DNA of 64,000 nt from Cichorium intybus. Taxonomy: Eukaryota; Streptophyta; Magnoliopsida; Asterales; Asteraceae. Below, one piece after another: positions 1-12,624 of this stretch; the first letter of the stretch is position 1, and the number at the start of each line of letters is the position of its first letter. The notes beneath the pieces are model-generated. The model made no database searches, had not been told where the DNA came from, and saw nothing but the letters and a program-made list of their open reading frames with translations. Made by a program: the position numbers and the translations under genes. The DNA is taken from positions 42,389,528 through 42,453,527 of the forward strand of contig CM042012.1 in NCBI GenBank assembly GCA_023525715.1, written 5' to 3'.

Positions 1-2247
1 TCGTTTCGTCAAAAACGCACAAAATTTCACTAAAACGACTTACTATTTTATAAAAATCACTTATTTTTATAAAGTATGTTGCTATTTTATAAAAACCACA
101 CCACCCCACCCCCCCCCCCCTACCCCCCATCGGCAGCCATCCATGGTCCAAGTCACCAAGCTATCACACCATGATCCTTGTTACTATTCACAATCTAGGA
201 TACTAAAAAGGCTAATAATTTTATAATAAGAAAATCCCAACCAAATCTAGCAAAAGAGAACTAGCCATCTCATTTGAACCAAGACACCAACTCAAACTCT
301 CTTCTCCTCTCCTCCTTCTCTTGCTCTCGGCCTCACAACACCATCACCATCACCATCTTCAAGCTTCATTTTCAAGCTTCTTTCACAAGTTCAAGAGGTA
401 ATCTTCATCCATCTTTTGATTCTAAACAACATGACACAAGTTTTACATCTTTTACACACACTAACATCCATCAAAATCCATTGAATAATAGCTTGGTCCA
501 AAGGTCTTTGAGCTCAAATCTTCATCATCTTCAAAGATCTTGAAAGCCTTCTTGGTAAGTTATGATCATCTAGTGATTTAAGTTCTAAATACCTTCATTT
601 ACTCTTTTACACACACATACTCACAAAAATCCATTGGATAATAGCTTTGTCCAAGGGTCCTCCGGGTCTTAGAACCAAAATCTTCAATCTTCTTCCAAGA
701 AACCTTAAGATCCACACTCAAGGTGAGTTCATACCCCTCATTTTCATTTTTTTAAACCTTTTTGGGGGAGAATACAAGTTCTTTAACTATAAATGTTATA
801 TTATTCAAGTTTATATGTGTTTAAATGTTATATATGATGATTTACACAAGTTTATAAAGTTAATATTTGTGTAAAAATACTTTTGACATGATTTATGGAT
901 ATTTCTATGTATGATGATCATAATGACATATAATGTTAGTGTAAAAGTTACTAAACTATATATAAAATGTGTAAAATGTTAGATCTTGGACAAAAATGTT
1001 ATAAAGATGAATTTGGCATGAAATATGAATAGATCCATGTATTATGAACACTTTGATATATTAAGTTGTGTAAAAGTTACAAAAACTACAAATAAAGTGT
1101 ACAAAAATACTAGATCTTGGATAAAAACGTTATAAAAACGAAAACTAGTAAAAACTACGTTTTTATAAATAAAGGCACTATTTTCTAGCAAAAATGGTTA
1201 TAATCAAGTTATTACACCATTTTTGTGAGAATTACCTCAAAAGATGACATTTATAATCTTTTGAATAAGTTATTTCGCTATTGTTCGTAAAAATAAGGTT
1301 ATTACGACGGAATACTAAAAATAGACTATTATTGGAATAGTTTATGAACACAATGTTATTACGACGTTTGAACACGACAAAAATAATTATATAAAAATAT
1401 ATAATTATTAAACTTTACTATATTATCATGGTAAAAATGATAATGGATGATTACAAGAGTTTTTATATACAAATCGTACGTAAACAAGTTGATTGGAATA
1501 CATACATTTTTGTGAGATGCATCTTCACAGTACTTTTATAAGTACCTACTATAAGTCCTGAACTTTTATAACCAGAGTCTCGGTAAGAGAGCACGATATT
1601 TGAGTATAGATCTATACGGGGCTTGACAACCCCGCACCTGAGCTTCTAGCTACAGCTTGACCGGCAGGTCTGAGGTGTCCAAATGTCTAACATTTCGACG
1701 CCTGAAGAACGTCGCAGCAGGCCAACTAGTCACAGTATGGTTATAGGGTATCTCACAAGGGAAAATAATCAACTTATTATTTTTATAAATTGTTTACGTG
1801 GAAAAATACATTTCTAAGGAACTTCACACTACAGTTACATATTACATTTTAGTCTTTGGGATTTAAAGACTTGGACATTTTATGAGAAAATATTGGATTT
1901 TCTTGGTTTTTCAACACTATTGCTTACAAACAAAGGATATTTCTTACGCAAAATCTTATGAACTCACCAACTTAATTGTTCACACTTTTTCAACTACTTG
2001 TATTCTCAGGAAATTGTTAAGGTAAATTCAGGCGCTACAAGAAGAGACGTTACGACGTCGTTTTTGTTTATTTTTGATATCATTTCAATTGTATTTGAAA
2101 CATGAAACAATTAAACTTTGTAACATTTGCAATTGGTTAATGATGGTTGTGTGCTTGGAAATCACTATTATTCAACTTTGTTATGATATTGTTCATGAAG
2201 TCATCCACCCTTGAACTATTCCGCCAATACGGTTTGAGGGTGTGACA
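1..2247 (+). mobile_element. Ty3/Gypsy-type LTR, left end outside the window
   Basis: The right end, TGTGACA at 2241-2247, matches the end of the complete LTRs at 30745-32706 and 36644-38610. A conserved block at about 1608-1680 (AGATCTATACGGG, then a TTGACA..CCCC stretch) is also shared with those LTRs (about 32030-32100). A strong splice donor GTGAGT at 723 and a TATTCTCAG acceptor ending at 2009 are in matching places. Immediately to the right the sequence is Copia gag, so this LTR probably inserted into that element. Whether it is a solo LTR or the end of a full element cannot be decided, because the left side is missing. ORFs at 274-543 and 647-874 look like chance readings in the LTR transcript region. 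Confidence 0.7.
723..2009 (+). other. Potential intron inside the Gypsy-type LTR
   Basis: CAAG|GTGAGT at 723 is a near-consensus donor and TATTCTCAG|GAAA at 2001-2013 a good acceptor. The acceptor lies 238 nt before the LTR end, compared with 250 nt in the 36644-38610 LTR. A GGGGGAGAATACA motif follows the donor by about 40 nt in both families. Splicing itself is inferred. Confidence 0.4.
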
Positions 2248-2792
2248 CTGAACTGGTCATAAGAACTCGATAAGGAGTTAAGCACTATGTTAACGGCCAA
2301 CTCCTCAGGTACAGGCATCGCAAGCTTTCTAAGCCGCTCCACGTAACCTTGCATTCTTTGCACATGAGCGCAGATGGACTCTCCATCTTTAGGTTTGCTG
2401 TTCGTGAAGTCCTTGACCACCTCGCACCTTTCGATGCGCTCTTGCTTGCGGAACTTTTCCGCAAGCTCCTTGTGCATCTCAAAGGGCCATTAGTCTTCGT
2501 ATATCCTATGCAATTCGGGGTTCATTGTGGCGATCATGATGCAGGCCACTTTGGTCGCATCATCAGAATGTTTTTGGTACGAGGCAATCTCCTCGGGAGT
2601 AGCAGTTTCAGGGTCAATATCGACAAGCTCGGTCTCGAGGAGATACTCTTTGTTCTCGTACCTCAGAGCCATCTTGATATTTCTAATCCAGTCATTGTAG
2701 TTTGTCCCGTTCAATTGAACCTTGGAACACAATGAGAGGATAGAGGGAACACTGGAGTTTGAGTGGGGAGCGGATTGATCAGCAGAAGACAT
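2248..2792 (-). pseudogene. Copia gag fragment (UBN2/gag-type), truncated
   Basis: The minus-strand reading starts at the ATG ending at 2792. It has the typical Copia gag order: an N-terminal LNGTNYNDWIRNIKMAL segment, a 'DATKVACIMIATM' segment, an 'AEKFRKQ' helix and an 'ICAHVQRM...VERLRKL' segment. It aligns by eye with the gag at 25799-26170. A stop codon interrupts it between 2490 and 2477, where the relative has Tyr. The frame ends at 2248 where the Gypsy LTR begins, so no zinc knuckle or pol follows. Gag would form the particle shell of the retrotransposon; this copy is dead. Confidence 0.8.
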
Positions 2793-4131
2793 CTATAAAA
2801 GAAGGTAAGTTTAATTAGATACTTGTCGGTCCTTATAATAACCCAATATAAAATAAGGCTAGGATCCAACTATAACAATTTGCAACATAGAAGAGGGATG
2901 CCGTAATCTATAAGCAAATTTTATAAAGGTAGGCGAATGACGATTCAGCCAATTCCACCGCGAAAAAATAATCTTATTATAAATGGAATTCCTAGTTTCC
3001 TTTGAGATTTATTGAACTGTTCAATAGCATGTTTAATGTCGGATATGCCCCACCGTTTGTGACTGGGATGCCGAGGATCACAAACCGTGTGTGAATAACC
3101 ATGCAAATTAGCTTGGTACTCTCGGGGTCCATTATCATCTCAAATTGATGTGCCGGTAAACCACACACGCTCCATCAACAATGATAACACTCGAGACACC
3201 CATTGCCACTCTTTATGAACCCCCATTGGTGTGCCGGTAAACCACACACGCTCCACCAACGTTTCATAAAGTGCAATGTGCAATTTCATGGGTTAGCATC
3301 AAATTCACATTTTTCCCTAAAGTAACTAGATTGAGATTTTTGTAAATAGTTCTAGTACTTTGATCGTTATACTTTTAATGATTAAGCGGTTCTGTCAAAC
3401 CCGTTCGGCTAACGACCATCCACTGATCAGGCGAGCGGTGGGTGAGAGTGTTCACCCATTAGACTACCATTTTATAGGCAGTCTCCTTATACCCACTTTA
3501 TAGACCAGCTTCGTGAATGAGGCCTACTATTGATTTGACTAACCAAATTTATCTCATATATATAGTATTAACTTTTAATAACATATATAACATGTATTTT
3601 AAAAACCCTTTAAAATATTCAAGGTTTATCTTTTAATTTTACCAAATTTAACAATTAAATTTTAAATTAAATTAAACCTTAAAATCGATTTAATCAATTT
3701 TAATTACCAATTAATTAAATTAATTAAATCTAAATATTTTAAACATTTTAAAATAATTTTTCCGGATTTTTCCATTAATTTTTTATAATTTAAAATTAAA
3801 TAAATCCCTTTTGAATTATCTTTTAATTAACAATTAATTAAATTAATTCAATGAAGATAGGTTTATCCAAATTAATCAAATTAATTAAAACATATCCTAA
3901 ACCCCCTAGATTTCGAATTCAAATAATAGGGTTTAAGGTTATCCATTTAATTAACAAATAAAGTTACCAAAAATAGAAAACCTCCTAAAACCCTAATAGC
4001 AAAAATCGAAAATAGCAAGGGGGATTAGGGTTTCCAAAACCCTAATCCTAGAAATCGATCCATATTATAATTAGGGTTTATAAGATTTAAACCCTAAAAC
4101 AGTTATAACAATTCAACAAGAAAACAAAACA
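2793..4131 (-). other. Copia untranslated leader
   Basis: AT-rich, with no coding frame. It lies between the primer-binding site and the gag ATG and is shared with the other two Copia copies. It contains two copies of the hairpin-like GTGTGGTTTACCGGCAC motif (reverse strand, about 3150-3175 and 3230-3256). Confidence 0.6.
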
Positions 4132-4144
4132 GTCTCTGATACCA
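4132..4144 (-). promoter_or_regulatory. Primer-binding site (initiator tRNA-Met type)
   Basis: On the minus strand the bases read TGGTATCAGAGAC, one base inside the LTR end. This matches the usual Met-initiator tRNA complement of plant LTR elements in its first eleven positions. Confidence 0.8.
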
Positions 4145-4145
4145 C

Positions 4146-4922
4146 TGAAAGGTTTTCTGCAAACCATGAACTAAATAACCTAAGTTCACATGCAAGCTAT
4201 GAGGATCTATGTTTTCTTCTAATTGAACATATAACAAAACCTAAAGGCCATAAGAAAATTAACTAAAAGAATAAAATTAGAAAAACCCACCTTTTAGAAT
4301 TTTCTGGAAGCTGAGCAGCAAAAATATCCTACCTCAAATGAGATCACACCCAAGCTAGAGGAGAGAGTCACGAAAATCTTGAGAGAGAATGAGTAAAATG
4401 GCATGCCAAATGGTGTGCCCAGGGCTCCCTATTTATAGGTTCCAACAGATAACCAGATAAGCCTTTAGAGATAAACCTTTTTGAATTCAAATAAGATAAA
4501 CATTTATCTTACAATTCAAATCTATTTATCCTAACTTATTATCATCAAAATTATATATATTTAATATATAAATTTCGTGGTTATTGTCCTTGCTAAAATT
4601 GTCACTTACTCAACTATTGAATAATTACAATTCAGCCCCTACACTTTCAATTAATCAAATTAATCACCAAATTAAATCCAATTAATTCCAGATTAATTTC
4701 TAATTAATTACAATAGTTTCTAATTAATATATTATGACTCTAATATATTAATAAACCATATATTTAATTCCTGTTGATTTATTAATTCCATAATAAATCA
4801 ACCTTTCTCTCTACCGAATTTTCTACCAAACCTTCAGCTATGAGGGCAACCCAAATGGACTGTGCTTCTATTAATTAGGTAAATACTAATTATTAGTCAT
4901 GGCTTAGACACCTAATCCAACA
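4146..4922 (-). repeat. 5' LTR of the Copia fragment
   Basis: On the minus strand it begins TGTTGGATTAGG at 4922 and ends CCTTTCA at 4146, giving TG...CA ends. It is clearly related to the LTRs at 56806-57586 and 63365-64000. The TATTTATAGG segment (4429-4438) is a likely TATA region when read on the minus strand. Confidence 0.8.
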
Positions 4923-5500
4923 ACTTCTTCCTTACTTATTGACTTATTTAAGCAGTTTTTGATAAGTCATTTCTTTATTACATACATAAACATCATTTGT
5001 CAAACACTAAAAAACAACATATTGGCTTATTACGTTTTGATACCGGATAATCCAAACCAAAGATTTTTTTAGAACTTCTTTTAGACACCGGATAAGCTAA
5101 TAAGTACTTTTAATAAAAAGCATAAGTTGTTTTAAGTAAGCAATCCTAAACACCCCCTTAGTGGCATATTCTCTTTGTACCACTATGTTACGTTTTTAGT
5201 GGCACATTTATATACCATTATAAAATTGTCAATGGGGTCTTTACCGACACTTTTTTTATTTTCAGTGACCTTTTTTATAACACTAAATGTTGTTTTTAGT
5301 TATGTTTTTCTACATTACTCTCTGCATGTGAAATCACTGAATTGTTTTTTGAAGTGCTTAAACCCTAACACCTCTGTGATACAAGGTCATTGAAATCCAT
5401 ACAAGATATTAAAATATATGATGTGGATTGATCGGGCCATTTTGGTTTAAAGTAAAACGTGATTAACAAGATGAATTAAGCTTTTTTTAACCAAGAATGG
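4923..5500. other. Unassigned AT-rich spacer
   Basis: I see no gene here. The ORF at 5175-5393 is short, hydrophobic and without a family signature. Confidence 0.4.
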
Positions 5501-6830
5501 CCATACTTTTGATGGAATTGAGTGAAATACATGCAGGGATTAAAAATGGAAATTTTAGGCGAAAACTGCGAATTAAACGGGCACCAGAAGCTGAAGAAAA
5601 ACGTCAGCGTCCTGGACGCTGGACGCTGACCTAGAACTCTAGGCCATTTTTGAAGGAAAAGTAGAGCTGATAACGCAAGGAAGCCCCGTCAACGTCCTAG
5701 GTGGCGTCTGGGACGCTGGCCTAGGACTCACATCGTTTTAGGAGCGTTTCGTCGTGGAACATTGCGTGTCGTAAAGAGCTGAAGTTTACACACAGCGTCC
5801 TAGGTGGCGTCTAAGACGCTGGCCTAGGACGCCGCCATCAACCTTCCCTAAAATGCCTTATTTACACTGCTCTATTTAATGAGACTTTATCCCTTCGATC
5901 CAAGGGACTTCCCAGACGATTTTCAGATGGTTTTGATATTTTTCCAAGGTCCAAAACATCCCCAAAACACATTCATACAACCACATTCACAAATCCAACC
6001 TCTTTTGCATCAAGATCAAGCCAGAATTCCTGAAGTTTTGAAGATCTAGACATGTTCATCATCTCCAGCATAGTGTTTGCATCCTTTCCGGTCATGACTA
6101 GCTAAATCATCCTGTGATTACAATCGGGAGTAGGTTTTGATTTGTTTTCCAGTATTGTATTAGATTTGAACCTTTTAGATTCATGAACACAGTATTTGGT
6201 TTGTTTGTTTGTTTTTCAATCATAGGATTAGATCTCTATTACTTGTTCTTAAATTGTTGCTTGATTAAGTGTAAGACAACTCTATTGATTAAGTGTAAGA
6301 TAACTCTATTGTGATGTTCCCCACCATGCCAAATCGTCCACAGTGGTGTGTAGGACGGAGGTGTGGATTTTACATAGTTTGATCCCAGATTTAGTCGGTA
6401 GCAGTACGGTTATGTCTATGTAATCGAATGATCGCCAAATTAGTAGAATCTATTGTGATCTTCCTCACCGTGCCAAATCATCCACAGTGGTGTGTAGGAC
6501 GGAGGTGTGGATTTTACATAGTTTGATCACAGATTTAGTCAGTAGTAGTACGGTTATGTCTATGTCATCTGAATGATCGCAAAATTAGTAGAATCTTATA
6601 TAATACTTTGTTTAGGAATCATAACTGAAACCGGAAGCGATCGCCTCTTTTTATTATTGAATTAAACCTTTGCAATATCTGTTTTCTGAATTTGTTTATC
6701 TTTAAGTTTGTTAGAACTAGTTGTTAACCATAAGCTCCTCGTGAATTCGACCCTTACTTGTCCTGACTAGTTAGTGCTTTTAAGGTTTATTTTATTATTG
6801 CATCAACGACTGCGATCATGGATCGTTAAA
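5500..6830 (+). repeat. Probable Gypsy (Athila/Tat-like) LTR fragment
   Basis: There is no coding frame. The GAATTCGACCC motif at about 6742-6752 and the later ACGACTGCGATCA (about 6807-6819) resemble the 3' part of Athila/Tat-group LTRs. Upstream are three copies of a GC-rich palindrome-like block built on CCTAGG (about 5600-5840) and a tandem duplication (6309-6594). No primer-binding site or partner LTR was found, so the boundaries are approximate. Confidence 0.4.
6309..6594 (+). repeat. Two tandem copies of a ~143-bp unit
   Basis: The unit running from a TGTGATGTTCC-type start to AGTAGAATCT is repeated once with few changes. Both copies contain CCACAGTGGTGTGTAGGACG and TACGGTTATGTCTATGT. 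Confidence 0.8.
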
Positions 6831-6959
6831 GGAAACTATTTGACCAATAATGTGTGGTTAGTAAAATAAAAATACTTTATGTATATGTACAATAAATATT
6901 TATGTTAAAAGATATTTACTTTTGAAGTAGTGTTTTGAAAAAAAAAATTATGTAAGATT

Positions 6960-7210
6960 AATCGTAAAATGTGAACAAAAAGTTTAATGGTAAAATGTGT
7001 ACAAAAAAAGAGTTTAATGGTAATTGTGTACAAAAAACTTTAATTGTAAAATGTGTACAAAAAAGTTTAATAGTAAAATGTGTACATCATCAACAGTGAA
7101 ATCCTTGTCAGGTATCATGTGGCATGCCACGTAGCCGGTAACCTATATTTAATGGTCATATGTGTACAAAGTCTATAGTTTGTTGGTAATATGTGTACAC
7201 AAAAAAGTTC
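6960..7210 (+). repeat. Degenerate minisatellite, ~25-bp unit
   Basis: Repeated variants of GTTTAATGGTAAAATGTGTA followed by an A-run occur about eight times, some broken by short inserts. A run of about 18 C follows at 7306-7324. The glycine-rich ORF over the C-run is a composition artefact. Confidence 0.7.
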
Positions 7211-7407
7211 AATGGTATTTTTAAACAATTCTGATACTTCGTTATCCTTATAAACAATTTTCTCGTTGTTAGGCTTTGAGGTAGGTGTGGTTGCGGTGGA
7301 CCACGTCCCCCCCCCCCCCCCCCCTCTCATAAATGTACCTCATATTTCCATCTTATTACTATAGAAACATACTTTAACACGTCTTCTATTTTCAAAAAAC
7401 CAACGTC

Positions 7408-7917
<510 letters not shown>

Positions 7918-7954
7918 CTCAATACTTCTATATTCATTTCTCTGTTTCAATTAA

Positions 7955-9010
7955 AATGTCATCATCGTCTTCGTGCTCATCATCGGATGATTGGGTGACG
8001 AAAGCATCATTGTTTCTCGCGACATTGATGAAACAAAAAATCGACATTTTTAGAAATACTAACAGCTGAAAGTTTACGTCTGAGGAAGAGATACTTGTTT
8101 TAATGAGAGATTGTGAAGAGAGCTATGTTGACGACAGTTTCGAATAAACAAACACTTGTTCAATCGCATATTTGTTGATTTGGAGAGGATGATACCATAT
8201 TTTCAAATGGCATGTGATGCAAGAGACTAAAAAAAAGTTTTACTGTACTACAAAAATGCACAATCACAATTCCTCAATTAGTATACTACACCACATATAA
8301 CTCATTGCATATTTATTTGAAGATGGATGCCGGGAAAGTTTTTGTATGTTTTGTAAATGTGACATTACGCTTTACAGTGCATGGTTTGCATAAGTCCACA
8401 TTCAATGACATTCAACAATATGTGACATATGTAAACAAACGTGGCTTTCCCGTAATAGTAAGAAGCATTGATTGTCTCTATTGGCCATGGGCAATTTCTC
8501 CAATGCATGACATGGTCAATATACAGTAGGTGATTATAGACAATCCATGATAGTTTAAAAACAGTGGCTTCAGAGTAACTATGAATATGGCATGCATTCT
8601 TTTATTTTATCAGTTCCAACAATGATATCAAGGTTCTTGATCAATCGCTGCTATTCGACGGCATATAGCATGGAACTACACCTGAGTGTCCATTTGAAGT
8701 GAATGAAGTATCATACAAGCACAAGTATATTCTTGCAGATTAGATATACCCTAAGTATTTTATATTGGTCAAATCATGGACACGTCCACAGGATAAAAAA
8801 ACCAATAAAGTTTAAGACATCTCAAGAAACAGCTAACAAGGATGAGAAACGAGCATTTAAAGTCCTTAAGAAACGTTGGCACATAATCAATAACCTGACA
8901 TTTTCATGGGAGCCCGAAACAATAAGAGGCGTAAATGCATAATGTATGTGTATTGTGTGCAACATATTACGTAATATGATTTTAGACTACGAAGGAACTA
9001 CGATGTCACT
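7955..9010 (+). pseudogene. Decayed PIF/Harbinger transposase (HARBI1/ALP1-like)
   Basis: The plus strand carries a broken DDE_4 nuclease of the Harbinger family, spread over three frames with many stops. An N-terminal Ser/Asp-rich start lies at 7955. TFNDIQQY and the catalytic-region motif SIDCLYWPW lie at 8400-8490. An SNNDIKVLDQSLLFDGI segment is at about 8620-8665, followed by FEVNEVSYKHKYILAD (from about 8695). YPKYFILVKSW and RAFKVLKKRWHIINN follow at 8750-8895. In active enzymes these make the transposase that cuts and moves the element. The order and spacing match the family, so the identification is firm, but the gene is dead. Terminal inverted repeats were not located. Two elements elsewhere (26941-28031, 48622-50394) carry the partner DNA-binding ORF of this superfamily. 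Confidence 0.85.
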
Positions 9011-9335
9011 ATGACAAAAACAAAACCGTAATACATAGCAGCATGATGGGAATAAGTAACCAAGATACGCATCACAATCTTCGTGTTGAATAGGAGGTGC
9101 AAGACTTTCTCTAAATATATCATCGGCCATTTATCATCTGAAAGTACAGTTTACAACATAAACCAATCAAAAACCGCAAAAACTACAACGGCCATACAAC
9201 AACAAAAAAAACACCATCAAAAACTAACATCCTGCCTGGTCTACAAACTGCACATTCTAACTTAAAAAAAAAAAAAAAACAAAACAAAAAAAACAAAAAA
9301 AAAAAAAGTTACAATTACAAACACATAAACACCTA
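9011..9335. other. 3' flank of the MBD gene
   Basis: No gene seen. A long A/C-simple tract (9263-9307) lies just beyond the MBD stop and would be a U-rich stretch in that gene's 3' UTR. Confidence 0.5.
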
Positions 9336-11202
9336 CTAAAAGAACCTTTGTCTCGATTGCCCATTACCCCCATTAACTTGTTGATGAAAACCAATATTAC
9401 CCGACTTCTGTAACCCACCATTTCCAACCGAATCCAACTTCTTATTACTCCCTGTTTCAAAACGCTTCGATAAAACTTCACTTTGACAAAACTTCATACC
9501 CATATCTGATGTGCTGGCAGTAGATGATTGGTGGTGTAAATAATCTTGAATTCCAGGATCTTCAACAGGAATCGCACCTGTGAGAGTTTTTACAGCAAAT
9601 TCAATACATGGGTCTGTCCAAAGCTCTTCCATGGGGACCTCTAATGGTGATGATGATGAAAAGTTATCAACTTTATTCAAATCCCCAAATGGGATTGCAC
9701 CTGTGAGTGTTTTTACAGCAAATTCAATACACGGGTCTGTCCAAAAATCGTTTAAACAGAAGTTTATTGATGATTCTTGAGTTGGGTTGGTGACAGGTAA
9801 TTCTTGTTTCTCATGGCGGGAATCAGCCGTCGGAATCGCAGATTCCACCGGTGGGGGAATGGTAGAAGGTGGTTGAGGTTGAGGAACTGGCGGTAAAGTT
9901 GCGGGAGTTTCCAGAGGCAAATCTTGATGCTTATCAATCTTTTCAAGATTTTCTTGAATTACTGGAGGTTTAGCTGCCACGTCAGCATTTCCATTATTGT
10001 TTGTGATTTTTTCAGCTTTGGTTTTCTTTTGAATAGCTAAAACAACAGGAGGCCGGGTTTGTGGTTCTTTTTCATGTTTAGGGGTATCTTGATGACTGGT
10101 TTTGGTTTCTGGCGGGGATGATGGCGGTGGTGGTGGTGGTGGTTCGACTTTTATTCCGGTGAGTTGTGTAGCTTTACGGGTTTTAGTCTCTGGTGGTGGT
10201 GGTGGTGGTGGTGGTGTTGGTACTGGTGCTTCAATTTCCATTCCAGCTTGTCGTTTTGCATGTCGGGTTTTAGGCACTGGCGGTGTTGGTGGTGGTGCCG
10301 CCAGTCGAGTTTTACCCTCTGGCGGTGATGGTGGTGGTGCATCAATGGTGATTCCGGCGAGTCGTCTTGAAGCACGTTGAGGCAATTCAGATTTGGTTTT
10401 TGTCACTGATGACACATCTTCTAGTGGTCGCTTATTTCTTGAAATTTCACTTGCGGGACTAGAAACATCTTTATTTTCTTGAAAATCCTTCGATTCATTC
10501 ACTTCAACAATTTTCTTATCTGTTTCTTGAAATAACAAATCAGAAACAAGTTTTAGGTATAACGATATGTGGGGAAAAGACGATTTGAAACTAGTAATTT
10601 TCTTACCGGTGTTTTTGGGTTTTTTAGCTAGTCGGCCCAAAGCTCCGGTTTTGAGATAGCGGTGGACATCTACGAGTGACCGGAATACGTATCCGGTGAC
10701 CGGATCTGTGTAGTACTGTATGGTGATGGATTAATTACTGTTTTACCCATTGGATTGTAGCGTAGTAAATAGTTTGAAAAAAAAAAAATAGTTTGAATCA
10801 AGTACCCGATCTCTTTTTATCCCATTTGAACCTTTTCGTGTCCTCACTTCCGTCGTCCACCCTGGAGGGAGCGATTCTTCTTCACCCTTCGCAACTACAA
10901 TCTAGATTCTTGCAGAAATTAGAACTTTATCGCGAAAACAATCTAAACCCTCAATTTTACCGACGAAATTTCGTGAGAAGATTAAGGAACTGCATTTGAG
11001 TAAGTAGTCAATCGGAAGAACCCTAAATTTTATGAACAAGGTTTGGGATTTCTGAAACTTTAGGTCTTGAATTGATGATTGGTTATCCCTGATTACAGAA
11101 CAAGATGTAAGTTTAGAACCCTAAAATAGACTCCTCGCTCACCTTATCTTTTTTCCCGACATCCGGAGTACTGAGCTCCTGCGGCGACTTCACTGGTGAC
11201 AT
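9336..11202 (-). CDS. Methyl-CpG-binding-domain protein (MBD13-like), four exons
   Basis: Predicted exons on the minus strand are 11202-11143, 10901-10806, 10715-10607 and 10525-9336. All junctions are GT-AG and in phase, giving 484 residues. The ATG at 11202 opens a 20-codon exon with no earlier in-frame choice that fits. The MBD covers about residues 31-80: LPPGW...EVRTRK in exon 2 continues in exon 3 as YYTDPVTGYVFRSL and VHRYLKTG. A proline-rich linker (about 130-230) holds three or four loose repeats with a RxxG-(I/M)-x-(I/V)-(D/E) core. The C-terminal part has two near-identical WTDPCIEFAVKTLTGAIP blocks (about 349-366 and 389-406). Plant MBD proteins are nuclear chromatin readers; whether this one binds methylated CpG cannot be told from sequence. 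The glycine-rich and histidine-rich ORFs over 10102-10380 are other-frame readings of the linker. Confidence 0.9.
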
Positions 11203-12624
11203 TTCATAAACACCTGATGTGGTCCGGTCCGGTCCGGCGATCTGTAACTGAAAACTGAAAAAACGACCACCGATCGAATTGTGGAAGCTCCTTTAGCTGC
11301 GCTCCTGAAAAGAACAAACTCGTATAATCGATTTTTAGGTTAGAAAACGAAAAGGCCAAGAGAGCGACAAAGAGAGGGTATATGAAAACACGTGTATACC
11401 GGCTCTTGAAGGTCACCAAATTGGGGAAAAGGTGAAAGAAACCCACCCCCACATCACCCCATTCCAAAACGCAAACGTGTAGGAGATGACACAGTCACTC
11501 TCACTCTGTGGCCTCTTTATTTGACCAAGGAAAAAATTTGGTTTTTTTGGATTGTGTTCTTTTAAATTCAAGAAAAAGTCTTTATGGTATCTTCTAATGA
11601 TGCATATTGTCATCGTGGTGTATTTTTCTTTGAGATACCCTTTTGATAAAACCCACACGACTCTCTATAGGAACTGATGATACTTAAAAGATAAAAAGTC
11701 AAAAACATGGTGCGAGATATGTGCATGATCATTCAATATTCATGTTCACTTTGACCACATAATAGTGCATTATAAATAATAGTTGTTATTTGCTTCAAGT
11801 TAAGTACTTTGAATTAAGTGCATAGATATGCATTATGGTATCGAAGTTGACATATCATCGAGCCTCAAATTGGAAGTATATTGTAGTCGTAGATAAACAA
11901 GACATTATCGCATCTATGATCTACCTTTATATATAAGTATCTAATCGACTTAAATCAAAGACGGTACATATCAAGAATGAAGAAAATAATTCAAAAACTT
12001 GAATAATTCGATAAAAAAACTTGATTCGCGTTTTTAAGAAACAATGTTTAAATATAAGATCCGTAGTCGGTAGTATACCACTTAGAATGAAGTGGTATTT
12101 TGGGGTTTTGAAAGGTTAACTTCTTCTTCTTGATGTCATATATTTATAAAACCACACCTAAGACCCACCAAGTGACTTTTGGTAATGTCGGATTAGGAAG
12201 GCAACCAAGCATATATTTGCATGATTTTTGGTCTTTAACTAATTAAATACGATATTGACATGACAATACTTTCAATCTTATTTGTGACTAAAAATCCCAT
12301 GTCTATCTTACACATAGTCATATACATAAATACGAGGCAATTGGGGAGGGCATATATGAGGTAGGAGAGATGAATGTGAACACCGATACAGAAGTGACCC
12401 GACCCATATCCTCTCCCGACCCGTTTACTTGGCATGGATTCATACAAGATTAATTGGCCAGAAAACATACAACGTTGGAGTTTAAGTACTAAATTTCCAT
12501 TGATGAAAAAACATACAAACCGTAATCAGTACTTGATTTGTTCTAATCTTTGTTCTACGTACTACACAAATTATGACAAAAGAATCAAATAATCCTACGT
12601 ATAAACTAAAAGATTTGTGGGTTT
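11203..12624. other. Spacer: MBD upstream region and CLE downstream region
   Basis: No convincing gene. The first ~250 bases are the likely promoter/5' UTR of the MBD gene and include a small (GGTCC)n-like run at 11221-11237. The remaining ORFs (11204-11658, 12235-12468) lack family features. Confidence 0.5.

Larger units (their letters stand above)
2248..4922 (-). mobile_element. Copia retrotransposon fragment (5' LTR, leader, start of gag)
   Basis: Read on the minus strand this is a 5' LTR (4922 down to 4146), a primer-binding site, a long leader (4131-2793) and the first part of gag (2792-2248). It is then cut off by the Gypsy-type LTR ending at 2247. The same layout is seen at 18704-29484 and 56806-64000, so it belongs to a related Copia group with an unusually long leader of about 1.3 kb. 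The rest of the element would lie left of the window. Confidence 0.8.

Noticed and set aside
10102..10380. Glycine-rich ORF on the plus strand and histidine-rich ORF on the minus strand
   Set aside because: Other-frame readings of the proline-rich linker of the MBD gene.
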